Source: Pseudomonadota bacterium
GTDB lineage: Bacteria > Pseudomonadota > Alphaproteobacteria > Rhizobiales > Aestuariivirgaceae
Direction of reading: 5' to 3'
DNA length: 11,183 nt
NCBI GenBank assembly: GCA_016522385.1
Contig: JAEKFU010000343.1
Span: 1 to 11,183, forward strand
Shown: positions 1 through 6,184 of the stretch, in pieces
Layout of the letters: the number at the start of each line of letters is the position of its first letter
Position numbering within the stretch: position 1 is the first letter of the stretch
Notes under the pieces: model-generated
What the model saw: only the letters and a program-made list of their open reading frames with translations
Database searches by the model: none
What the model was told of the DNA's origin: nothing
Made by a program: the position numbers and the translations under genes

Positions 1-142
1 GGATGGTTTGGCGCGGCAGGCCCAGCTTTCTGGTAAGTTCAGGCAGGCCAATCGGCTGCGCGTGGCCGGCGATGGCTTCGAGTACGGCGACAGCCTTGCT
101 GAGGGCGGAGCCATGTGGCGTTCTTGCGGTACGATTGGTCAT
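1..142 (-). CDS. IclR-family transcriptional regulator, N-terminal fragment
   Basis: Partial gene: its first 47 codons are present and the rest lies beyond the left edge. Read on the minus strand it begins MTNRTARTPHGSALSKAVAV and continues LEAIAG..PIGLPELTRKLGLPRQTI. This is the winged helix-turn-helix layout of IclR proteins: an N-terminal helix with the KAVAVLEAIA pattern, then a second helix, then the recognition helix beginning at LPRQT. IclR proteins normally have about 250-280 residues, with a C-terminal effector-binding domain that senses a small acid or aromatic ligand; that domain is not visible here. The ATG at 140-142 is the only plausible start before the upstream in-frame stop at 218-220, although no good Shine-Dalgarno precedes it. 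The gene is divergent from the dehydrogenase gene across a palindromic promoter region, so it probably controls the catabolic and transport genes and itself. The family call is fairly secure; the ligand is unknown. Confidence 0.75.
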   Translation of the reverse strand, partial: MTNRTARTPHGSALSKAVAVLEAIAGHAQPIGLPELTRKLGLPRQTI

Positions 143-175
143 GCTGTGGGTGCCAGTTGGTGCAAAATCGAACGC

Positions 176-206
176 ATTGTACCATGAATTTCTAAAATCG
201 GGACAA
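176..206 (-). promoter_or_regulatory. Putative promoter of the IclR-type regulator gene
   Basis: On the minus strand, TACAAT (complement of 176-181) is a five-of-six -10 match. TTGTCC (complement of 201-206) upstream could be the -35 box, but the spacer is 19 bases, longer than ideal. The predicted start would leave a leader of roughly 25-30 bases before the ATG at 142. The -35 box lies inside the palindromic island, so autoregulation is plausible. The evidence is weaker than for the opposing promoter. Confidence 0.35.
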
Positions 207-226
207 AATATCCTATTTTATGAATT
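187..226. promoter_or_regulatory. Nested palindrome, candidate operator of the IclR-type regulator
   Basis: This AT-rich island lies in otherwise GC-rich DNA, midway between the divergent regulator and dehydrogenase genes. An inner perfect inverted repeat, AAAATA (205-210) and TATTTT (214-219) around TCC, sits beside a wider imperfect one in which 187-198 pairs with 215-226 at 10 of 12 positions. The heptamer ATGAATT also occurs directly at 184-190 and 220-226. The island overlaps the putative minus-strand -35 box and abuts the plus-strand -35 box, the usual place for an autoregulating divergent regulator to bind. The symmetry is visible in the sequence; its use as an operator is inferred. 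Confidence 0.55.
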
Positions 227-252
227 GACACGACGACCGGGAGCAACAGAAT
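225..252 (+). promoter_or_regulatory. Putative sigma70-type promoter of the dehydrogenase operon
   Basis: A perfect -35 hexamer TTGACA (225-230) is followed after 16 bases by CAGAAT (247-252), a four-of-six -10 match. Transcription would start near 258-260 and leave a short leader before the ATG at 280. The -35 box overlaps the right end of the palindromic island, consistent with control by the adjacent regulator. Confidence 0.5.
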
Positions 253-263
253 TGGTGTGACTA

Positions 264-270
264 GGCGAGG
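264..270 (+). promoter_or_regulatory. Ribosome binding site of the dehydrogenase gene
   Basis: GGCGAGG lies 9 bases before the ATG at 280 and supports that start codon. Confidence 0.55.
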
Positions 271-279
271 TAAAGACCC

Positions 280-1707
280 ATGAATTCACAAATTGCATTG
301 GCAGACGGCACTCTGAGCGACGCGGTCGCTACTGTTGGCGTATTGATTGCCAAGGCGCGGGCGGCGATGGATGCCTTTGAGAACGGCGATCAGGACCGCA
401 TCGATGAGGCGGTGACGGCGCTGGCCTGGTCCCTTTACAAGCCCGATCATGCTGAAGCCCTAGCTGAACTTGCGGTACGAGATACCGGGCTCGGCAACGT
501 CGCCTCTAAGATCATCAAGAATACCCGCAAGACGTTCGGCACGCTGCGCGACCTGATGCGGGTGAAGACTACCGGCGTCATTGAGGAACTGCCGGACAAA
601 GGGCTGGTCAAATACGCCAAACCAGTCGGCGTTGTCGCAGCGGTATGTCCTTCGACTAATCCGGCGGCGACACCGGTCAACAAGGCGATGATGGCGCTCA
701 AAGGCGGCAATGCGGTGATAATCGCGCCGTCACCTGCGGGCTATAAGACGACAGCGCGCACTGTTAATCTCATGCGAGCCGAGCTGGTTAAATGCGGACA
801 CCCTGAAGATCTTGTGCAAATTCTGCCGGCGCCGGTGTCCAAAGAATTGACTCAGGCCTTAATGGAGGCATGTGACTTCATTGCTTGCACCGGATCGCAG
901 AACAACGTGCGCCGGGCCTATTCGAGCGGCACGGTGGCGATCGGCGTTGGGGCCGGCAACGTGCCGGTAATTGTCGATTCATCGGCTGACCTCGATGATG
1001 CAGCGGAGAAGATTTGCGCCTCGAAGATCTTTGATAATTCGACGTCCTGTTCCTCGGAGAATTCACTGGTGATCCTCGACAATGTCTATGAGGATGCCAT
1101 TGCGGCGCTGGAACGGGCCGGCGGTTACCGCACTAGCGCCGCCGAAAAACAGCGCGTCGTGGACACGCTTTGGGTCGGTGGTGCACTCAACCGAAATGTG
1201 ATTGCCAAGGATGCCGATGTGTTTGCGGATGCGGCGCATTTGGGCGAGGAGGCGGCGCAAGCCAAGTTCTTCATCGTCGAGGACGATAACATTACCGGCA
1301 GCAAGCTGAGTGATGAAAAGCTTTCACTTGTGCTGACCGTTTACCGTGCCATCGACTTTGATGACGCAAAGGCCAAGGTCGCACAGATCCTCGAGGTCAA
1401 GGGCAGGGGACATTCCTGCGGCATCCATACGCAAGACGCAGACCACGCACGCGCGCTGGCGGAGGAACTCGACGTAGTGCGGGTGCTGGTTAATCAGGCG
1501 CACACGTTCGGCAATGGTGGCAGTTTCACTAACGGGCTCAATTTCACCTTGTCGATGGGCTGTGGCACTTGGGCCGGAAATTCGATTTCGGAGAATCTCA
1601 ATTACCGGCATTTCATCAACATCACCCATCTGGTAACGACAATTGAAGAGGACAAGCCGTCTGAAGAAGAGTTGTTCGGCGCCTATTGGCAAAAATTCGG
1701 GAAGTAG
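280..1707 (+). CDS. sauS: CoA-acylating aldehyde dehydrogenase, SauS-like (sulfoacetaldehyde dehydrogenase, acylating)
   Basis: Protein of 475 residues, full length for a stand-alone acylating aldehyde dehydrogenase (EutE/PduP/SauS/AdhE N-terminal type). These cytosolic enzymes interconvert an aldehyde plus CoA plus NAD(P)+ with an acyl-CoA plus NAD(P)H. Visible landmarks are the cofactor-domain motif PSTNP at about 125-129, TGSQNNVRRA at about 204-213, the glycine loop GVGAGNVPV at about 222-230, the catalytic cysteine Cys257 in DNSTSCSSEN, and QAHTFGNGG near the C-terminus. The block TFGTLRDLMR (86-94) and the C-terminal EDKPSEEELFG resemble what I remember of SauS, which in Cupriavidus necator converts sulfoacetyl-CoA to sulfoacetaldehyde (EC 1.2.1.81). 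The family is secure; the sulfoacetaldehyde assignment is from recall and could be another small acidic aldehyde. First gene of the cassette, 6 bases before the SucC-like gene, whose product would supply the acyl-CoA. No non-acylating succinate-semialdehyde features are seen. Confidence 0.75.
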   Translation: MNSQIALADGTLSDAVATVGVLIAKARAAMDAFENGDQDRIDEAVTALAWSLYKPDHAEALAELAVRDTGLGNVASKIIKNTRKTFGTLRDLMRVKTTGVIEELPDKGLVKYAKPVGVVAAVCPSTNPAATPVNKAMMALKGGNAVIIAPSPAGYKTTARTVNLMRAELVKCGHPEDLVQILPAPVSKELTQALMEACDFIACTGSQNNVRRAYSSGTVAIGVGAGNVPVIVDSSADLDDAAEKICASKIFDNSTSCSSENSLVILDNVYEDAIAALERAGGYRTSAAEKQRVVDTLWVGGALNRNVIAKDADVFADAAHLGEEAAQAKFFIVEDDNITGSKLSDEKLSLVLTVYRAIDFDDAKAKVAQILEVKGRGHSCGIHTQDADHARALAEELDVVRVLVNQAHTFGNGGSFTNGLNFTLSMGCGTWAGNSISENLNYRHFINITHLVTTIEEDKPSEEELFGAYWQKFGK

Positions 1708-1713
1708 CAACGG

Positions 1714-2835
1714 ATGAACTTCGAGGAACATGCCGGCAAGCCTCTCTTGCGCGGAGTTGGCCTGGAAACGCCAACAGGCGGTTTGGCAGTCGATGCTGTC
1801 GCAGCGGCACACCTGGCAGCCGAGCTCGGCCCATGTGTGGTCAAGGCGCAGGTGCCGACCGGCAAGCGCGGCAAGGCGGGTGGCATTGCACTTGCGCAAA
1901 CCGCTGAAGCCGCCGGTGCTGCGGCGGATCGCATCATCGGCATGAGCATTGCCGGTCATCCGGTGGAGAAGGTACTCGTTGAAGCGCAGGTGCCGATTGC
2001 CAGAGAGCTTTATGCCGCAGTACTCAACGACTCCGATAGCAAGGGACCGCTGATCCTTTATTCGCCGGAAGGCGGGATGGATATCGAGGAAATCGCCGTG
2101 TCGCATCCGGACCGGCTAATGCGTGTTGCCGTCGACATCCGCCACGGGTTCGATGCTGCCTCGGTACTTGATCAATTGCCGGTAAGTGATGCGGTGGACG
2201 ATGATGCCATTGTCGATGCGCTCGGCAGACTCTATCAGGCCTATATCGACAATGATGCCGAACTGCTTGAAATCAATCCTTTGGTGGTGACCAATGATGG
2301 AAAGCTGCTGGCGCTTGACTGCAAGTTCACGCTTGACGACAGCGCAATCAAACGGCGCATCGAGCTGGCGGAACGCGGCACGCCGGACAAGCTAACCAGT
2401 CTTGAGGCGGAGGCCAAGGAGATCGGGTTCAAATACATCGAACTCGACGGCAATGTCGGCATACTCGCCAATGGAGCCGGCCTGACGATGACATCGATGG
2501 ACGCGGTTCGTCATTACGGTGGCACGCCGGCCAACTTTCTAGAGATCGGCGGCGAGGCCTATTCGCTGGGTAAGGAGGCGCTCGAAACCGTGCTGGCCAA
2601 CCCAAATGTCAAATCGCTACTGATCAATTTCTGCGGCGCCTTTGCCCGCACCGATGTTATGGTCGAAGGTATCCTAAAGGGCTGGGAAGTGGTCAAGCCG
2701 GATGTGCCGGTTTTTTTCACTATCCATGGGACGGGTGAGGAAGAGGCCAACGCGATGGTGCGCGACCAGCTAGGCATCGAACCGTTTGACGTCATGGACG
2801 ATGCGGTCAAGGCGGCTGTGGAGGCGGTGCAATGA
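1714..2835 (+). CDS. Divergent SucC-like ADP-forming acid-CoA ligase, beta subunit (ATP-grasp)
   Basis: Protein of 373 residues, close to the roughly 390 of SucC and MtkA. The ATP-grasp half shows VVKAQVPTGKRGKAGG (42-57), the EGGMDIEE segment (119-126), metal ligands in EINPLV (187-191) and Asp202. The C-terminal ligase domain shows LDGNVGILANGAGLTMTSMD (244-263) and PANFLEIGG (272-280). With the alpha subunit it should join an organic acid to CoA using ATP. It departs from SucC and malate thiokinase in the loop SucC uses near its substrate: NIFGGIVR is INFCGAFAR here (304-312), and the later RLEGNN segment is TIHGTGEEE (336-344). The acid is therefore probably not succinate, and the operon fits a catabolic ligase rather than the TCA cycle. 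Given the SauS-like neighbour, sulfoacetate is the leading candidate, with malate or another short acid as alternatives. The stop overlaps the next start as ATGA. Confidence 0.85.
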   Translation: MNFEEHAGKPLLRGVGLETPTGGLAVDAVAAAHLAAELGPCVVKAQVPTGKRGKAGGIALAQTAEAAGAAADRIIGMSIAGHPVEKVLVEAQVPIARELYAAVLNDSDSKGPLILYSPEGGMDIEEIAVSHPDRLMRVAVDIRHGFDAASVLDQLPVSDAVDDDAIVDALGRLYQAYIDNDAELLEINPLVVTNDGKLLALDCKFTLDDSAIKRRIELAERGTPDKLTSLEAEAKEIGFKYIELDGNVGILANGAGLTMTSMDAVRHYGGTPANFLEIGGEAYSLGKEALETVLANPNVKSLLINFCGAFARTDVMVEGILKGWEVVKPDVPVFFTIHGTGEEEANAMVRDQLGIEPFDVMDDAVKAAVEAVQ

Positions 2836-3713
2836 TCGTTCGCGGTACCGAGACCCTGTTGGTCCAAGGCATAACCGGCAAGCAGGGCACGTTCTGGGCC
2901 GACAAGATGCGCGACTATGGAACGCGTGTCATCGGAGGCGTCAACCCGAAAAAGGCAGGTACCGAACATCTTGGCCTGCCGGTGTGGGGGTCGGCGGTCG
3001 ATGCGGCCAAAGACGTGAAAGTGGATGCATCGGTGCTGTTCATACCATCGCTCGGGGTCAAGACCGCGGCGCTTGATGCCATTGCGGCTGGCATTCTCAA
3101 ACTGGTCATCATGACTGAACACGTGCCGGTTCACGATGTGATGCATGTGATGGCAGCGGCGAGAGAGGCAGGTGCCAAAGTCATTGGTCCCAATACCGCC
3201 GGCCTGGTAACGCCGGGTGAGTGCTTTGTCGGCTTCATGCCAGCCTTCAACCACCGCGTGTTCCAGACCGGCAATGTTGGAGTGATCTCACGTTCAGGTA
3301 GCCTTGGCACGCTGGTGTGTCTCAACCTTGTGCAGGCGGGCATGGGCATTTCGGCCTTTGTCGGCATAGGCGGTGATCCGATTATCGGCACGACGACTCG
3401 CGATGCACTTGAGTGCCTCAACCAGGATGACAGGACTAGCGCAGTCGCCATTGTTGGCGAAATCGGCGGGTCTATGGAAGAGGCGGCAGCGGAGTATGCC
3501 GCCGACATGAGCAAGCCGGTAGCCGCATTCATTGCCGGGGCGGCCTCGCCGCCGGGTAAGAAGATGGGCCATGCCGGTGCCATCGTCATGGGCGACAGCG
3601 GTTCTTACGACGGCAAGAAGGCCGCGTTGGAGGCCGGCGGCATTACCGTCGTACCAACACCGTCCTTCCTGCCGACAGCGTTGAAGCAGCGGTTGGGGAG
3701 TGCCGCCGCATGA
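2832..3713 (+). CDS. Divergent SucD-like ADP-forming acid-CoA ligase, alpha subunit
   Basis: Protein of 293 residues, the normal SucD/MtkB length. It begins with a Rossmann-type CoA-binding domain: GITGKQGTF (13-21), GGVNPKKAGT (35-44), HLGLPVW (46-52). The second domain has VISRSGSLG (151-159) and the phosphohistidine motif GKKMGHAGA, with His247 as the residue that would be phosphorylated. All parts needed for catalysis are present, so with the upstream beta subunit this should be a working acid-CoA ligase. The CoA-loop segment is GPNTAGLVTPGEC (119-131) where E. coli SucD has GPNCPG, and SRSGSLGT replaces SRSGTLTY. Both are departures consistent with a specialised branch. The start ATG overlaps the beta-subunit stop and its own stop overlaps the thiolase start, so translation of the three is probably coupled. 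The family is certain; the substrate is inferred only from context. Confidence 0.88.
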   Translation: MIVRGTETLLVQGITGKQGTFWADKMRDYGTRVIGGVNPKKAGTEHLGLPVWGSAVDAAKDVKVDASVLFIPSLGVKTAALDAIAAGILKLVIMTEHVPVHDVMHVMAAAREAGAKVIGPNTAGLVTPGECFVGFMPAFNHRVFQTGNVGVISRSGSLGTLVCLNLVQAGMGISAFVGIGGDPIIGTTTRDALECLNQDDRTSAVAIVGEIGGSMEEAAAEYAADMSKPVAAFIAGAASPPGKKMGHAGAIVMGDSGSYDGKKAALEAGGITVVPTPSFLPTALKQRLGSAAA

Positions 3714-4915
3714 CAAGCGAAGCATTTATTTGCGGCTATGTCCGCACTCCGATTGGCCGGTTCGGTGGTGCACTGTCTGGCATGCGCACCGATGATCTGG
3801 CGTCGATGCCGCTTAGAACCCTGATGAAGCGGCATCCCGGAATCGATTGGGAGATGGTCGATGACGTGGTGTTCGGATGTGCTAATCAGGCTGGCGAAGA
3901 CAACCGCAATGTCGCGCGCATGGCCGTGTTGCTCGCGGGGCTGCCGCAATCGGTGCCGGCTATTACGTTGAACCGGCTTTGTGCTTCCGGCATGGATGCG
4001 GTGATTGCCGCTGCCCGCGCTATCACGGCAGGCCAAGCCGATCTTGTGATTGCGGGTGGTGTCGAGAGCATGTCGCGCGCGCCGTTCGTCATGCCGAAAG
4101 CGTCAGTGGCCTTTTCGCGCAACGCCGAAATCTACGACACGACCATTGGTTGGCGGTTCGTAAATCCCGTGCTGAAGGCACAGTACGGGGTCGATTCGAT
4201 GCCCGAGACCGGCGAGAATGTGGCTGAGGATTTTTCGATCTCGCGTGCGGCGCAGGATGCGTTTGCCCTGCGCTCGCAGGAACGCGCCGCGGCTGCCATC
4301 GAGCGTGGCCGTTTGGCCAAGGAGATCGCACCGGTCACGATCCCACAGCGCAAGGGCGATTCAATTATGGTCGAGCGGGATGAGCACCCGCGCACCACAA
4401 CGATGGAAAAGCTGGGTCAGCTGAAAACACCATTCCGTGATGGCGGCACCGTTACGGCCGGCAATGCATCTGGTGTCAATGACGGTGCTGCGGCACTGAT
4501 CGTTGCCAGTGAGGAGGGGGCCAAGGTGAATGGCCTGACACCTATTGCAAAGATCGTAAGCGGCGCTTCGGCTGGCGTTGAGCCGCGCATCATGGGTACC
4601 GGGCCGGTGCCGGCGACACAGAAACTGTGCCGCCGTCTAAACCTGCATCCCGGCGATTTCGAGATCATTGAACTGAATGAGGCATTTGCTTCGCAGAGCA
4701 TCGCCGTGCTGCGCGGACTGGATGTTGCCGAAGACAGCGAGCATGTGAACCCGAATGGCGGCGCCATAGCACTTGGCCATCCGCTTGGCATGTCGGGTGC
4801 GCGCATTACCGGCACTGCGGCGCTTGAGCTGCAGGAGCGCGGCGGCAAGCACGGTCTGGCCACGATGTGCGTCGGGGTCGGGCAAGGCGTCGCCATTGCG
4901 CTAGAACGGGTCTGA
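3710..4915 (+). CDS. Thiolase (acetyl-CoA C-acyltransferase), 3-oxoadipyl-CoA thiolase (PcaF)-like
   Basis: Protein of 401 residues, exactly the PcaF size. Thiolases cleave a 3-oxoacyl-CoA with CoA into acetyl-CoA and a shortened acyl-CoA, or run the reverse Claisen condensation. The catalytic set is intact: nucleophile Cys91 in NRLCASGMDA, His357 in GGAIALGHPLGMSG, and Cys387 in MCVGVGQG. Long stretches look like PcaF from memory: the N-terminal ICGYVRTPIGRFGGAL, GCANQAGEDNRNVARMA (57-73), TIGWRFVNPVLKAQYGVDSM, and TAGNASGVNDGAA. PcaF acts on 3-oxoadipyl-CoA to give succinyl-CoA and acetyl-CoA, but none of the other beta-ketoadipate genes (pcaI, pcaJ, pcaB-D) is near. Here the thiolase is translationally coupled to an acid-CoA ligase instead of a CoA transferase, so it may act on a CoA ester made by that ligase. 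The substrate is unknown; the thiolase fold is certain. Confidence 0.85.
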   Translation: MTSEAFICGYVRTPIGRFGGALSGMRTDDLASMPLRTLMKRHPGIDWEMVDDVVFGCANQAGEDNRNVARMAVLLAGLPQSVPAITLNRLCASGMDAVIAAARAITAGQADLVIAGGVESMSRAPFVMPKASVAFSRNAEIYDTTIGWRFVNPVLKAQYGVDSMPETGENVAEDFSISRAAQDAFALRSQERAAAAIERGRLAKEIAPVTIPQRKGDSIMVERDEHPRTTTMEKLGQLKTPFRDGGTVTAGNASGVNDGAAALIVASEEGAKVNGLTPIAKIVSGASAGVEPRIMGTGPVPATQKLCRRLNLHPGDFEIIELNEAFASQSIAVLRGLDVAEDSEHVNPNGGAIALGHPLGMSGARITGTAALELQERGGKHGLATMCVGVGQGVAIALERV

Positions 4916-4935
4916 CGATGGTTCCGCTGGGCGGT

Positions 4936-5053
4936 ATGCGGCGCAAGATATTCGACTCGCCTTGGCGGGTAGATTTGCATAACCTCATTGCGAAGGGGAT
5001 GCGGAATAAGACATACAAGATCCGCCGTGATGTTCGAAAAACATGCGGCGCAA
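4936..5053. repeat. 11-base direct repeat pair in the thiolase/tctC-like intergenic region
   Basis: ATGCGGCGCAA occurs exactly at 4936-4946 and 5043-5053, 107 bases apart, in the 165-base gap between the thiolase and the transporter genes. A related ATGCGG lies at 4999-5004. The gap also has a small imperfect stem (4955-4960 with 4965-4970, loop CTTG) without a convincing T-run, and no strong promoter by eye. The repeats could be regulator half-sites or a chance or duplication relic. Confidence 0.4.
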
Positions 5054-5070
5054 ATTGAGTTGCAATACAG

Positions 5071-5075
5071 GGAGG
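5071..5075 (+). promoter_or_regulatory. Strong ribosome binding site fixing the tctC-like start
   Basis: GGAGG within AGGGAGGAG lies 5 bases before ATG 5081. This picks 5081 over the in-frame ATG at 4988, which has no signal peptide at its N-terminus and would place 31 extra residues before one. Confidence 0.8.
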
Positions 5076-5080
5076 AGACT

Positions 5081-6109
5081 ATGTCGTTGAAGAGAATCAT
5101 GAAAACAGCCGCCTTCGTTGTCTCACTGGCCGCCTTGTCGGCCGGCACGGTGCAGGCCAAATGCGCTTCTGATGCGCTGCCAGTGAGCCTTGAAAAGCCC
5201 GGCGGATTCCCCGAGCGTGCACTGACCATGGTGGTGCCCTACGGCCCGGCCGGCGGTTCCGGCCAGGTGGCCCAGGCGATGGCCCAGGCGTTCACCGAAC
5301 TGACGGGTGTGTCAGTCAACCGTGATCACAAGCCAGGTGGCTCTGGTACGGTCGGCATGACCGCTTACATGGCTTCGCCGGCTGACGGCTATTCGGTGCT
5401 TGAGCATATTGATGATTCAGCGAGCGCCCATGCGCTTGACTCAGGCCGACCCAATCCGGCCGAAGCGCTGATCCCGCTGGTCGTGTCGCAGATCACGTTC
5501 TCGCAGATCTATATCCGCGCCGATGAGACCCGTTTCACGGACTGGAACTCATTTGTCGAATGGGTAAAGGCTCAGGACGGCAAGGCGACGATCGCCAACG
5601 TGTCCAAAGAAGGCTCCATGGAGCGGGTGACGATGAAGTTTATCACCGATGCGACTGGCATGAAGATCCAGCAGATCTCGTTCGACAAGGGCGCGCCGCG
5701 CTATGGTGCGCTAGCCGGCGGTCAGGTCGATGCGCTGTTCGAGCAACCAGGTGATGTGCGCAAGTTTCTCGATGCCGGACGGTTCAAACCGATCCTAACG
5801 ATCCTGAAAGAGCGTCCGGCCGCGTTCGCTGATGTGCCAAGCATTGTCGACGCAGGACTGGATTTCGAGCCGCTGTTCCGGTTCCGTGGCTTTTTCGTCA
5901 AGGCCGGTGCACCGGAAGACCGGGTCAAATGGCTACAATGGGCGTTCCAAAAAGCGTTCTGCCAGCCGAGTTACCAGGAATACAACGAACGCAAATATAT
6001 GAACCTAATCGAAAGTTTCCGTGACACTGCCGGTGCAAAGGAACTGATCACTGCAACGATCGGCCAGTACCGCGAAGTGTACAAGGCGATGGGTCTTGAA
6101 GTGAAGTAA
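5081..6109 (+). CDS. TTT-family periplasmic solute-binding protein (TctC/Bug type)
   Basis: Protein of 342 residues from the chosen ATG. It has a classic Sec signal: basic MSLKRIMK, a hydrophobic core to about residue 20, and a likely cut after GTVQA near residue 26. The mature part follows the TctC/Bug pattern: GGFPERALTMVVPYGPAGGS (41-60), HKPGGSGTVGMTAYMASPADG (83-103 region), then RYGALAGGQVDALFEQPGDVR and a C-terminal TIGQYREVYKAMGLEVK. It should capture a small organic acid in the periplasm and deliver it to the TctA/TctB-like membrane pair downstream. The usual GGGTD or GGSTD loop, whose Asp is typical of many Bug proteins, reads GGSGQ here, marking a distinct subgroup. Two cysteines (near 28 and in AFCQPSY) could form a disulfide. 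It follows catabolic genes, so the ligand is probably the acid charged by the ligase. SlcHFG, a TTT system for sulfolactate, is a precedent for sulfonate ligands. Confidence 0.88.
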   Translation: MSLKRIMKTAAFVVSLAALSAGTVQAKCASDALPVSLEKPGGFPERALTMVVPYGPAGGSGQVAQAMAQAFTELTGVSVNRDHKPGGSGTVGMTAYMASPADGYSVLEHIDDSASAHALDSGRPNPAEALIPLVVSQITFSQIYIRADETRFTDWNSFVEWVKAQDGKATIANVSKEGSMERVTMKFITDATGMKIQQISFDKGAPRYGALAGGQVDALFEQPGDVRKFLDAGRFKPILTILKERPAAFADVPSIVDAGLDFEPLFRFRGFFVKAGAPEDRVKWLQWAFQKAFCQPSYQEYNERKYMNLIESFRDTAGAKELITATIGQYREVYKAMGLEVK

Positions 6110-6120
6110 CCGACGACGAG

Positions 6121-6160
6121 TGGACGCCCCGGCGGACCATTTGGACTGCTGGGGCATCCG
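6121..6160 (+). promoter_or_regulatory. Strong intercistronic stem-loop between the tctC-like and tctB-like genes
   Basis: Bases 6121-6135 pair with 6146-6160, with one C-A mismatch (6125/6156) and a few G-U pairs. The loop can close further through 6137-6138 with 6143-6144, leaving ATTT. No T-run follows, so it is not a standard terminator. Hairpins placed right after binding-protein genes commonly stabilise the upstream message or reduce read-through, giving more binding protein than membrane protein. The pairing is seen; the role is inferred. Confidence 0.6.
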
Positions 6161-6174
6161 ACTAACTGACCAGG

Positions 6175-6179
6175 GGAGG
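6175..6179 (+). promoter_or_regulatory. Ribosome binding site of the tctB-like gene
   Basis: GGAGG inside a purine run AGGGGAGGGG lies 5 bases before ATG 6185, a near-ideal site that fixes this start. Confidence 0.75.
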
Positions 6180-6184
6180 GGAGC

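Noticed and set aside
3..260. Plus-strand open frame of 85 codons at the left edge
   Set aside because: It overlaps the IclR-type HTH in antisense and runs through the palindromic promoter region; its translation has no family resemblance.
1324..2106. Minus-strand open frame of 260 codons across the dehydrogenase/SucC junction
   Set aside because: It lies antisense to two clear conserved genes, shows no recognisable domain, and crosses their boundary.
2559..3254. Minus-strand open frame of 231 codons across the SucC/SucD junction
   Set aside because: It is antisense to both ligase subunits, with no recognisable motif or signal.
1714..3713. Housekeeping TCA-cycle succinyl-CoA synthetase (sucCD)
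   Set aside because: There are no mdh or sucAB neighbours, the substrate loops are altered, and the genes are embedded between an acylating dehydrogenase and a thiolase.
1714..3713. Malate thiokinase (mtkAB) of the serine cycle
   Set aside because: No serine-cycle genes are present, such as malyl-CoA lyase or hydroxypyruvate reductase, and the beta-subunit C-terminal motifs differ. Not fully excluded without an alignment.
4955..4970. Possible terminator after the thiolase gene
   Set aside because: The six-pair stem includes a G-U pair, and what follows is AGATTTGCAT rather than a T-run, so read-through into the transporter genes is more likely.
4988..5080. Upstream in-frame start for the tctC-like gene at 4988
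   Set aside because: It would bury the signal peptide behind 31 residues and lacks the strong GGAGG that precedes 5081.
4417..5229. Minus-strand open frame of 270 codons opposite the thiolase and transporter genes
   Set aside because: It is antisense to the conserved, fully explained thiolase and tctC-like sequences, spans the gap between them, and its translation is low-complexity Ser/Pro/Ala-rich, as expected of a GC-rich shadow frame.
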